From positions 1 to 54,189 of the forward strand of contig NZ_BOPC01000063.1 of assembly GCF_016863555.1 (NCBI RefSeq): 54,189 bases of DNA, given 5' to 3'. Position numbers and translations under genes: made by a program. This DNA is from Micromonospora qiuiae (GTDB taxonomy: Bacteria; Actinomycetota; Actinomycetes; Mycobacteriales; Micromonosporaceae). Shown piece by piece: positions 25,667-33,019 of this stretch. Every line of letters starts with the position of its first letter. Position 1 is the first letter of the stretch. The notes beneath the pieces were generated by a model, which saw only the letters and a list, made by a program, of their open reading frames with translations, was not told where the DNA came from and ran no database searches.

Positions 25667-25933
25667 TCATTCACGCTCGGAAAAGCCGCCGACCTCGTCC
25701 AGTTCAGCACGCGACATCCCGGTCAGAAGTGTGACCGAACTGGCAACAGGACCGTCAAGTTGGCGGAGAGCTTCCTTCACCGCCTGCCGAATCTCAGCAC
25801 GGTGATTGTCGATGTATTCACGGACCGCCGCGTCCACAACATCTTTCTTGGAAAGGCCAAGGAAGTGGGCGGCATGCGAGATCAACTGGTCAATGTGCGC
25901 ATCCACCTTGATCGGCGTGACTGCGGTAGCCAT
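25667..25933 (-). CDS. Ribbon-helix-helix DNA-binding protein
   Basis: An 88-residue protein whose first 50 residues fit a ribbon-helix-helix fold: a short strand (VTPIKVDAHI), helix A (DQLISHAAHFLGLS) and helix B (KKDVVDAAVREYIDNH), with a longer C-terminal helical tail. ATG 25933 has AGGAGGGGAG just upstream. No toxin gene is adjacent on its strand. It is divergent from the ATPase/RloB operon, and three GTACC iterons lie between, so a regulator of itself and possibly of that operon is likelier than a classic antitoxin. It is also convergent with the small-protein operon. Confidence 0.8.
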   Translation of the reverse strand: MATAVTPIKVDAHIDQLISHAAHFLGLSKKDVVDAAVREYIDNHRAEIRQAVKEALRQLDGPVASSVTLLTGMSRAELDEVGGFSERE

Positions 25934-25952
25934 GGCTCCCCTCCTGACGCAA

Positions 25953-25975
25953 GGTACCCAAGTACCAAAGTACCC
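25953..25975. promoter_or_regulatory. GTACC iterons, putative RHH operator
   Basis: GGTACCC, AGTACCA and AGTACCC follow one another with the GTACC cores at 25954, 25962 and 25970, an exact 8-bp period, 20 bp upstream of the RHH start codon. Ribbon-helix-helix repressors typically bind short repeated boxes cooperatively, so this is a plausible operator for the RHH gene and perhaps the divergent ATPase gene. Confidence 0.65.
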
Positions 25976-26099
25976 GGTCACCCACCCACCGCCAACGACC
26001 AAGACACGGTGGACCAACCGAAGGGCTTACAGGCCACTTCTCGTGGTTTACTCGCAGGGATGAGCTTGTAACCGCCCACAAGCAGGGGGCAGACCGCCG

Positions 26100-27425
26100 A
26101 TGCTGCTAAGTTTCCGCTTTGCCAATCACCGCTCGTTTCGTGACGAGCAGCAGCTCAACCTCACACCTGTCTACGGGGACAGCACCGAGGCGGGCGAGCC
26201 GACTCCGCAGGCTGTCCGGGTTGTCGGCATCTTCGGAGCCAACGCGTCCGGCAAGTCCAACTGCCTCGGGGCGCTGGCGTTCATGCGGCAGATGGTCGTG
26301 GAGTCGGACCGCGCGGTCGAACCCGGGGTAGGGCTGTTCCGCGAACCCTTCCGACTGGATCCCGAGATCGCCGGGCAGCCATCACGCTATGTCGTAGACC
26401 TCATGCTCGGCGGGGTCCGGCACACCTACGGGTTCACGATCAACGACGCCCGCGTGCTTGAGGAGTGGCTCTACCACTATCCGCGAGGCCGCAAGCGGCG
26501 CATCTTCGAACGCAACGGGAACGACTTTGCGTGGGGAGAAGAGTCAGGCCGGCGACCCCTGGAGCAGATCGCCGAGATCACCGCGCCGACCGCCCTCTTC
26601 CTCAGCACCGTCGCCCGCTTCGGCCACAGTCGCCCAGAACCGGATCCGGCGAACCCTCAGCCGCTGCACAACACCTACCGGTGGTTCTACCTGGCAGGCC
26701 AGCGGATGGAACCCGAGATGGTGTTGTCCGGCCTACTTCGTCCTGACGACGCGGAGAACCAGGACGTGCTCCAACTGGCCGTCGAACTGTTGCAAGCTGC
26801 CGACGTCGGAATCGTCGGCGTCGTGGTCAACCCGAACCCGAGTCAACGCATTCACGAACCAGCATTGCCGGTCGGTTACACATTCATTCGGCCACATACC
26901 CGTCGGTCGGCGATGCTTGAACAATCAAAGATCCAGTTCGCCCACCAAGGCCCCAACGGCACCGCGCTGCTCGACCTTCGAGACCAGTCGACCGGCACCC
27001 GGCAACTTCTCACCCTCGGGCTGCACGCCGCCGCGATGCTCCGGGCCGGCGCCACCATGCTGATCGATGAGATCGACGCCAGCCTGCACCCGATCCTGAC
27101 CGCCAAGCTCATCAGTCTCTTTCGCAGCCCAGAGGCCAACCCCCTGGGCAGTCAGCTCATCTTCACCAGCCACGACGCCGCGCTGCTGGGCACTCTGGAC
27201 GCGGAGGAGATCCTGCGCCGCGATGAGATCTGGTTTGTGGAGAAGGACGACCAGGGGGCTTCGTCGCTCTACCCGCTGACGGACTTCAAGCCTCGGAAGG
27301 AAGGCGAGAACCGACAGCGCCGGTACCTGAACGGCAACTACGGTGCGGTGCCGGACCTCTCGACCCACCTGTTCGAGCAGGCACTCGCCAACCGTGGAGG
27401 CACGGATGACACCTCGTCGCAGTGA
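26100..27425 (+). CDS. AAA/ABC-like ATPase, RloA/AbiLi type
   Basis: A 441-residue ATPase of the AAA_21/OLD-like group. Walker A is GIFGANASGKSN near residue 45, the signature-like STGTRQLLTLGLHAA precedes Walker B (ATMLIDEIDASLHP), and the switch histidine is in FTSHDAALLG. The N-terminal SFRFANHRSFRDEQQL strand is typical of this group. The next gene, overlapping by 20 bp, encodes an RloB-like protein; this pair is the composition of RloA-RloB and of the two-gene AbiL abortive infection system. The ATPase probably senses or gates, the partner acts. Phage defence is inferred from the pairing. Confidence 0.88.
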   Translation: MLLSFRFANHRSFRDEQQLNLTPVYGDSTEAGEPTPQAVRVVGIFGANASGKSNCLGALAFMRQMVVESDRAVEPGVGLFREPFRLDPEIAGQPSRYVVDLMLGGVRHTYGFTINDARVLEEWLYHYPRGRKRRIFERNGNDFAWGEESGRRPLEQIAEITAPTALFLSTVARFGHSRPEPDPANPQPLHNTYRWFYLAGQRMEPEMVLSGLLRPDDAENQDVLQLAVELLQAADVGIVGVVVNPNPSQRIHEPALPVGYTFIRPHTRRSAMLEQSKIQFAHQGPNGTALLDLRDQSTGTRQLLTLGLHAAAMLRAGATMLIDEIDASLHPILTAKLISLFRSPEANPLGSQLIFTSHDAALLGTLDAEEILRRDEIWFVEKDDQGASSLYPLTDFKPRKEGENRQRRYLNGNYGAVPDLSTHLFEQALANRGGTDDTSSQ

Positions 27426-28023
27426 GCGCCAGACGGGTCGCATGGTGCGTAACGCCGGGCGGGAAACGGACCTACGCAGAGGGCCGGCAACACGGGAGCA
27501 GCGGCGGACCGTGCTGATCACGACGAACGGCGAGTCCACCGAGCGTGCCTACTTTGATGCGCTGAAGCGGGAGCCATGGGTCGGCGTCAAGGTCGCGGTC
27601 GCCGTCGAGCGCGGTTCGCCCGTCGACTTGGTACGCGGCGCGTACCGCCGACAGCAGGAAAACGACTACGACGAGGCGTGGGCCGTCTGCGACGTCGATC
27701 ATTACTCGCCCGGAGAGGCGTCGGCCGCGGCCCGAGAGTCAGGGGTACGCCTGGCCTGGTCCAACCCCTGCTTCGAGGTGTGGTTGCTGCTCCATCTGAT
27801 TCACCACGCCGGCCATGTCGAAAACGCCAAGAAAGCCCGTGACCTGCTGCGCAAGCATCTCCCGCAGTGGGACAAGACGGCCCTGAACTTCGATAGCTTC
27901 CGCGACGGGGTCGCCGACGCCTGCCGGCGGGCGGCACGACTCGACCCAGCGCCCGAAGGAAACCCCTCGACGTCGGTCGGCGTCCTCGTCACCGCGCTAC
28001 AGCCCACGGCCAACGTGGGATGA
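27406..28023 (+). CDS. RloB-like / AbiLii-type putative nuclease
   Basis: A 205-residue protein with the RloB pattern: basic N terminus, VLITTNGESTERAYFDALK, then WAVCDVDHYSP and the SNPCFEVWLLLHL block, ending with SVGVLVTAL. The ES/E..YF, DVD and NPCFE..LL residues resemble a TOPRIM-like acidic site. ATG 27406 has GGAGG 6 nt upstream; the frame is open further but within the ATPase gene. It is coupled to that ATPase, and together they form a probable anti-phage module. The stop codon is followed after 1 bp by a 46-bp direct repeat. Confidence 0.86.
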   Translation: MTPRRSERQTGRMVRNAGRETDLRRGPATREQRRTVLITTNGESTERAYFDALKREPWVGVKVAVAVERGSPVDLVRGAYRRQQENDYDEAWAVCDVDHYSPGEASAAARESGVRLAWSNPCFEVWLLLHLIHHAGHVENAKKARDLLRKHLPQWDKTALNFDSFRDGVADACRRAARLDPAPEGNPSTSVGVLVTALQPTANVG

Positions 28024-28024
28024 T

Positions 28025-28070
28025 CTTCCCACGCCAGAGATGGAAGGACTCGTCCGGGCTGCGCTCGGCG
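28025..28070 (+). pseudogene. Remnant of family A gene / direct repeat copy B
   Basis: 46 bp matching 23638-23683 at 44 positions. Read in the equivalent frame it gives LPTPEMEGLVRAALG, then diverges. It may be the edge of a lost paralog or a recombination junction bounding the small-protein and defence block. Confidence 0.8.
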
Positions 28071-28138
28071 GGTCCGCTAAACCAGCCGATCAGCGGTGAG
28101 CCGCGATCTGGACAACGACGAGGTGCTGTGATCGGCCG

Positions 28139-28609
28139 TTACTTGGCCTGCCAGCGCAGTGACTCGAGGGGGTACGCCCATGGGACTCCGAGGTCGTCCT
28201 CCCAGTCGTCGTACAAACCGATAGACGTGCTCGGATGAAGCACCAGCCGGTCGACGTCGACATCGGCCGGGGCGATCGACAGTCCGGCGACGCCCTCCAC
28301 TGCCGCGTACAACCGGTAGGTCGGTCCAATGCCTGGCACTCCAGCCTCGACTTCCAGATATCGCCGTCCCTGTTCGTCAACATGACAGGTTCCCGGAACT
28401 CTCTCGACCCCCTGGTACGGCGGCTGATCCGGATCCGGGCTGACCGTGACGGTGATGCCACAGTCCTCGTGGATGAGCCTGACCGTCTTGCCGTCGGGCG
28501 CAACCCAAGTACCCGCCCACGCCGAAGGCCACCCCGGGATGCGCTCCACCCCTGCAGTATCCGTCAGCCGATCGCTTCCGTGGCCTTCGGCGTGATGCGC
28601 CCTCACCAT
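28139..28609 (-). CDS. Unknown soluble protein
   Basis: A 156-residue protein, tryptophan- and aspartate-rich (GWPSAWAGTWVAPDGKTVRL, DDWEDDLGVPWAYPLESL), with beta-strand character and no signal or membrane segment. I do not recognise the family. The start is uncertain: ATG 28609 lies 9 bp past the DinB-like gene's stop but lacks a ribosome site; GTG codons downstream are possible. It is probably co-transcribed with the DinB-like gene. Confidence 0.6.
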   Translation of the reverse strand: MVRAHHAEGHGSDRLTDTAGVERIPGWPSAWAGTWVAPDGKTVRLIHEDCGITVTVSPDPDQPPYQGVERVPGTCHVDEQGRRYLEVEAGVPGIGPTYRLYAAVEGVAGLSIAPADVDVDRLVLHPSTSIGLYDDWEDDLGVPWAYPLESLRWQAK

Positions 28610-28617
28610 GTCGCTGG

Positions 28618-29187
28618 TTAGCCCATGCTCTTGGCACCGTCCAGGGACTCTCGGATGATGTCGGCGTGGCCGGCGTGCTGCGCGGTCTCGGCGATGATGT
28701 GCATCAGCACCCGGCGGGCTGACCACCGCCCGCCGGGCTCGAACCACGGAGCCTTCGGTAGCGGCTGGGTGGCGTCCAGGTCAGGCAGGGTGGCGACCAG
28801 CTCATCGGTCCGGCGGGCCACCTCGGCGTAGTCGGTGAGCACACCGGCCAGTGTCTCGCCGGTGAGCAGCCGGAACCCGTCGGTCCACCGGGTCAAGTCG
28901 GCCTCCGCCATGGAGGTGAAGTCGCCCATCACCGATGGGCCATCCAAAATGAAGTCCGCCCAGTTCCGCTCGACTGCGGTGACGTGCTTGATCAAGCCGC
29001 CCAGGCACAGTTCGCTGACGGTAGTGCGCCGCCCGGCCTGCTCGTCGGTGAGGTCGCGGGTGGTGAAGCGCAGGAAGTGCCGCTGTTTGGCCAGCATCGC
29101 CAGCAGGTCGGCGCGCTCCCCGCTGGCTGCTGGCGCGTCGGCCAGATCGTGGGTGGTCCGTCCATCGGCGGTCGTGGTCTCGCTCAT
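28618..29187 (-). CDS. DinB-like (DUF664) metal-binding protein
   Basis: A 189-residue four-helix-bundle protein of the DinB/DUF664 superfamily, which includes thiol-dependent transferases. The metal-ligand histidines are seen in LIKHVTAVERNW and in HIIAETAQHAGHADIIRE. Length is typical. The ATG at 29187 has AAGGAA upstream. It is divergent from a WYL regulator 94 bp away, the common arrangement for a regulator and its target. The thiol cofactor would be mycothiol in an actinobacterium, but the substrate is unknown. Confidence 0.85.
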   Translation of the reverse strand: MSETTTADGRTTHDLADAPAASGERADLLAMLAKQRHFLRFTTRDLTDEQAGRRTTVSELCLGGLIKHVTAVERNWADFILDGPSVMGDFTSMAEADLTRWTDGFRLLTGETLAGVLTDYAEVARRTDELVATLPDLDATQPLPKAPWFEPGGRWSARRVLMHIIAETAQHAGHADIIRESLDGAKSMG

Positions 29188-29280
29188 GGTTGCCGGTTCC
29201 TTCCCGTTCTCTTCGGTCGGGACCCACGCTAGGTCGCCCTGCGGACACTTCCTGACCTGAATAGCGCAAGAATCAACGAC

Positions 29281-30249
29281 ATGGCGAACACCAGCACCCG
29301 GACGCTGCGGCTGCTGTCCCTGCTGCAGGCCCGCCGGTACTGGCCGGGCACCCAGCTGGCTGAGCGACTGGGGATCTCGGTCCGCACCCTGCGCCGGGAC
29401 ATCGATCGGCTGCGCGAGCTTGGCTATCCGGTCGAGGCACGGCGCGGCGTGGACGGCGGCTATCAGCTCACCGCGGGCGCGGCACTGCCGCCGCTCGTGG
29501 TCGACGACGACGAGGCGGTCGCCCTAGCTGTGGGGCTGCAGGCCGCCGCGCACAGCGCGGTGGAGGGCCTCGCCGAGTCTTCGGTGCGGATGCTGACCAA
29601 GGTGGTGCAGGTGATGCCGGCCCGGCTACGGCACCGGGTCGAAGCGCTGCGCGCGATGACCCTGCCCGCCGGCTGGGACAGCCCAACCCAGCCAGGCGTC
29701 GACCCGGGCGTGCTCACCGCGGTCGCGCTGGCATGCCGGGACAGTGAACACCTCCGCTTCTCCTACACCGCCGCCAACGGCCAGCACACCGAGCGGCACG
29801 TCGAGCCGCATCGGCTGGTCTTGCTCGGCCGCCGCTGGTACCTGGTCGCCTACGACCTCACCCGGCACCACTGGCGCAGCTTCCGAATCGACCGCCTCAC
29901 CGCGCCACACGGCACCGGCTCCCGGTTTCGGCCCCGCGACCTGCCCGCCTCGGACGCCGCCGAGTTCGTCCGCACCAGCCTCGGCAACCTGCCCCGCCCG
30001 TACCGTGTGGAGGCCTTGGTCAACGCCCCGGCCGCAACCGTGCGCGAGCGGATCGGCCGGTGGGGCACAGTCGAGGAGGTCGACGCCGAGCACTGCCGAG
30101 TGCGAATGACCGCCGACTCCCTGGACTGGCCGACCATGGCACTGGGCGCGCTCGGCGCCGACTTCCGCGTCATCGACCCACCCGAACTGCTCGAGCAGAT
30201 CCACGACTGGGGCGCCCGATTCAACCGGGCGGCCGCGCTCAGTCGCTGA
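29281..30249 (+). CDS. HTH/WYL transcriptional regulator (YafY type)
   Basis: A 322-residue regulator with an N-terminal winged helix (RYWPGTQLAERLGISVRTLR, RDIDRLRELGYPVEA) and a WYL domain (residues ~150-230) showing HVEPHRLVLLGRRWYLVAYD and WRSFRIDRL. WYL domains bind small ligands or nucleic acid and are frequent in actinobacterial stress regulators. It is divergent from the DinB-like gene and probably controls it and itself. The last 11 bp overlap the end of the convergent GH30 gene. Confidence 0.92.
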   Translation: MANTSTRTLRLLSLLQARRYWPGTQLAERLGISVRTLRRDIDRLRELGYPVEARRGVDGGYQLTAGAALPPLVVDDDEAVALAVGLQAAAHSAVEGLAESSVRMLTKVVQVMPARLRHRVEALRAMTLPAGWDSPTQPGVDPGVLTAVALACRDSEHLRFSYTAANGQHTERHVEPHRLVLLGRRWYLVAYDLTRHHWRSFRIDRLTAPHGTGSRFRPRDLPASDAAEFVRTSLGNLPRPYRVEALVNAPAATVRERIGRWGTVEEVDAEHCRVRMTADSLDWPTMALGALGADFRVIDPPELLEQIHDWGARFNRAAALSR

Positions 30250-32338
30250 ACTCGGCGCGATCCAAGGCGAAGAGTGTGCCGTCGCCGCCGATGAACACCA
30301 GGTAGAGGTCGTGGAAGCCGTTCGCGGCGTCCGGGCTGGTGTCGATCCAGGTGGTGGCCGTCACCCAGTCGGTGCCGGACCCGGGCGGCACGGTCATCGA
30401 GCCGACGAGCGGCCCGTTCGGGCTGTCGATCCGTGCCTCGATGACACCCCCGGCCTTCGGGGCGACGGTGGCGTGCAGGCGCAGCTGGCCCTTCTGGTCG
30501 GCGAATCCCGCCGCCGATCCGTCCGCGAAGTTGACATTCGTCCAGCGCAGGTAGCTGCCATCGCGTACCCGCGTGACGACTTTGCCGTGCTCGGGCGTCG
30601 TGACGATCCGCAGGCCCGCCGACTGGCCGTCGTTCTCCTCGGCGAGGTAGGTGGAGAACACGTCCTTGCGGTCGGGCAGTGCGGGCAGCTCGGACCACTT
30701 CGGCACGAACGTCGTCACGCTCTGGCCGCGCAGAATTGTGCTGAAGGACCGGCCGTGCGTACGGATGTCGGCCAGCTTCTTCATGTTCTCGTTCGCCGAC
30801 GTGCGGTACGGCACCACCGAGGAGATCGGCCCCTTGCCGGCGGTGACGTAGGAGACGCACTCGCCCTGGTTACGGAATGCCGGGTTGACGAAGGAGGCCC
30901 AGCCACCCTTCTTGCAGTCGTTCCTGGTCTCCGGCGGCAGCGGGAAGCCGCCTGCGAGATCGACGGCGAGCGGGACGTCGTCCGGATTGTTGTTGACCAC
31001 GACGATGGTGAAGTCGTGCGTCGCCTCGTCCTTGTACGCCGTGACCGTGACCCCGGGCGCCGGTGCCCTGGTGGCGCCGATCATCACGTCACCGGGGTCG
31101 AGAAAGCGGCTGTACTGGCCGAACGCGTAGTACCGCTTGAAGATGCGGTACTGGCCGTTCTCGGTCGGGTTGCCGCTCTGCGGGGTGCCGGTGTTGACCA
31201 GCCGGATCAGGTCCGAGCCGTCCGCGCCGTTGTTTGCCACCGGCCACCACCAGAAGTACGCGTTCAGCCGGGTCTCGTCGAACAGGTTCCCGATGAGCGT
31301 GGCGTAGCGCAGGCCGTCGCTGATCGTGTTGTTGACGAACAGTCGGTCGCGCGGCGCACCCTGGTTCATGTACTCGGTCTGCCAGATGGTCTTGCCCAGC
31401 GCGTGCGAGGTGGTGAACGCCGTGGGCGCGGCCCGCGTCGCCGCTTCGATCAGCCCCGAGTATCCGTGCGCCGCAACGACGTCGACGTACCGGTTCGCCG
31501 CCGGGTCGCTAATTGCGGGCAGGGCGAAGCCCTCGTGGAAGCCGACGCCCTCGCCGAGCACGATCTTCGCGTCCACCCCCCGGCGTTCGAACGTCGGACC
31601 CAGGTGGTCGCGCACCAGGACGCGCAGTTCCTCGGCCGTCCACTGGCAGCTTGAGTAACCGGTGGTGATGTCGGGTTCGTTGGTCGGTGAGATATGCGTG
31701 ATCCGGATGCCAAACTCGCGCTCGTAGCCGAGCACGTACTCCGCGAGGTAGTCGGCGAACGCCTGGTACATGTCGGGCCGGAGCTTGTTCGGTGGGCCGG
31801 ACGGGCCGGAGGAGATCACGCTGTTGTTCTGCTTCATCCACGCCGGCGGGCTCCACACGCTGGCGAGGATCGTTTCCACGCCGCGCGCCTGCGCCTCACG
31901 CATCAGCCACACCTGGTACGCGTCGAAGTCGGCCTTGCGCTGCGCCCAGTCGGGCAGGTCCCACACGAACCGGCCCGGCTCCGGCTCGATCGTCTGTGTC
32001 GGGCCGTCGTAGAGCTGGTCGCCCCACACGCCCACGCCGCCGTCGCCCACCATGACCCGGACGATGTCCAGGCCGATGCCGGACTGGTCGTCGAAGACCA
32101 TGTCGAGCATCTGCGAGGTCAACGGCTCGCCGAGCCGCTGGACCGCACCCGCCTTGTGGAACGGGAACGCCCCGCCGAAGCCGTCGACGGTCTGCCGTTC
32201 CGCGCTCCAGTCGACCACGGTGGTGGGCGGGGAAGCGGGCCGGTGCGCGGTGCCGCCCGAGGCTGTCGAAGCCACCAGGCTCCCGGCCACCACCACCGCC
32301 GTGGCCAGCCGGACCGTCCACACCGTTCGCCGTCGCAT
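30239..32338 (-). CDS. Secreted GH30 glycosidase with C-terminal CBM
   Basis: A 699-residue exported enzyme: signal peptide (RRRTVWTVRLATAVVVAGSL, then ASTASG), a GH30-type barrel and a C-terminal CBM6-like beta domain (LRLHATVAPKAGGVIEARI ... DLYLVFIGG). TVDGFGGAFPF is the characteristic strand. Catalytic glutamates are expected in SPTNEPD (acid/base) and WQTEYMNQ (nucleophile). GH30 members act on beta-glucans, xylans or glucosylceramides; the specificity here is not deduced. ATG 32338 has GGGGAG upstream. It faces the WYL gene with 11-bp overlap and lies downstream of the mannanase on the same strand, but 680 bp away and after a terminator. Confidence 0.88.
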   Translation of the reverse strand: MRRRTVWTVRLATAVVVAGSLVASTASGGTAHRPASPPTTVVDWSAERQTVDGFGGAFPFHKAGAVQRLGEPLTSQMLDMVFDDQSGIGLDIVRVMVGDGGVGVWGDQLYDGPTQTIEPEPGRFVWDLPDWAQRKADFDAYQVWLMREAQARGVETILASVWSPPAWMKQNNSVISSGPSGPPNKLRPDMYQAFADYLAEYVLGYEREFGIRITHISPTNEPDITTGYSSCQWTAEELRVLVRDHLGPTFERRGVDAKIVLGEGVGFHEGFALPAISDPAANRYVDVVAAHGYSGLIEAATRAAPTAFTTSHALGKTIWQTEYMNQGAPRDRLFVNNTISDGLRYATLIGNLFDETRLNAYFWWWPVANNGADGSDLIRLVNTGTPQSGNPTENGQYRIFKRYYAFGQYSRFLDPGDVMIGATRAPAPGVTVTAYKDEATHDFTIVVVNNNPDDVPLAVDLAGGFPLPPETRNDCKKGGWASFVNPAFRNQGECVSYVTAGKGPISSVVPYRTSANENMKKLADIRTHGRSFSTILRGQSVTTFVPKWSELPALPDRKDVFSTYLAEENDGQSAGLRIVTTPEHGKVVTRVRDGSYLRWTNVNFADGSAAGFADQKGQLRLHATVAPKAGGVIEARIDSPNGPLVGSMTVPPGSGTDWVTATTWIDTSPDAANGFHDLYLVFIGGDGTLFALDRAEFSD

Positions 32339-32573
32339 CACTGGCTCCCCGTCGCTCGAAGTGGTCGGCTGTCCGCGTTCCGCCGGAACCACCCGGCCAG
32401 GCGGCGTGCGGCCAGCGGAAACACGGGCAGCCCTGCGCCACCGGGACGCCGTCACAAGTAACGGTTGATCGACGTCCGCGAATTCAGGCTAGGGGGCCGC
32501 ACGCTGAGGGGCAAGGCGCTGCGTCGTTTCGGCGCAACGGCGGGGTCCGGCGGGATAGGAGGCCGCCATTCCG

Positions 32574-32590
32574 TCTAAACGGTGTTTAGA
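32574..32590. promoter_or_regulatory. Orphan palindrome, TetR-operator-like
   Basis: TCTAAAC-GGT-GTTTAGA is a perfect 7-bp inverted repeat with a 3-bp spacer, about 235 bp upstream of the GH30 start. Such spacing suits TetR-type dimers. No TetR gene is in the window. Confidence 0.45.
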
Positions 32591-32649
32591 GATAGGCGAG
32601 GTCGGGGGTCTAGGGCTGGTGATGCTGTGTCTGGGGTGGTGGGCGGCGC

Positions 32650-32816
32650 GGGATGCGGCATGTCGGGGTGTTCGGGCCGATCGGGTGGGCACGAGTTGCG
32701 GCGTACCGGGGTATCCCGTCCGGTGAGCGGCACGGATTGCGGCATGTCGGGCTGTCCGGGCCCGCTGAGGCCGCGAGTTGCGGCATCTCGTGCGCCGACC
32801 ACGAGTTGCGGCATCG
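32650..32816. repeat. Irregular GAGTTGCGGCAT repeat cluster
   Basis: Five near-copies of ACGAGTTGCGGCAT occur at about 32650, 32691, 32733, 32773 and 32801, with spacings of 28-42 bp. Some are followed by GTCGGG. On the minus strand each begins ATGCCGCAACTCG. This occupies most of the 680-bp gap between the GH30 and mannanase genes; no gene is supported there. Confidence 0.65.
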
Positions 32817-32972
32817 CCGGTCCACGCCCGGAGGGGGAGGCCGATACTGCGCGACGAGGCCGATACGGTGCCTCAGGCTGATCGGCCGGCGCTGCACAGG
32901 CCAAAACTAGCCTCGTCACCACCGCCCGATTGCCGGGCTCACTTATCAAGCCGCGGTGTGGATCAAGCCTGA

Positions 32973-33008
32973 GGGTCGGCGCCTCCGCGGACGAGGAGGC
33001 GCCGACCC
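32973..33008 (-). terminator. Mannanase terminator
   Basis: Perfect 14-bp arms (GGGTCGGCGCCTCC and complement) around an 8-nt loop begin 11 bp after the mannanase stop codon. Confidence 0.85.
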
Positions 33009-33019
33009 GAGGGCCCGGG

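Noticed and set aside
25667..25933. A complete toxin-antitoxin pair with the RHH protein as antitoxin
   Set aside because: No small toxin frame follows or precedes it on the same strand; only the divergent ATPase and convergent family A gene are adjacent.
23638..28070. An integrative element with att sites at the 46-bp repeats
   Set aside because: No integrase, excisionase or tRNA gene is inside or next to the block, and one repeat lies within a coding sequence; homologous recombination or duplication is simpler.
32339..32573. A LacI-type operator before the GH30 gene, joining it to the mannan regulon
   Set aside because: No copy of the GGGMACGCTTCC site was found in this region by eye.
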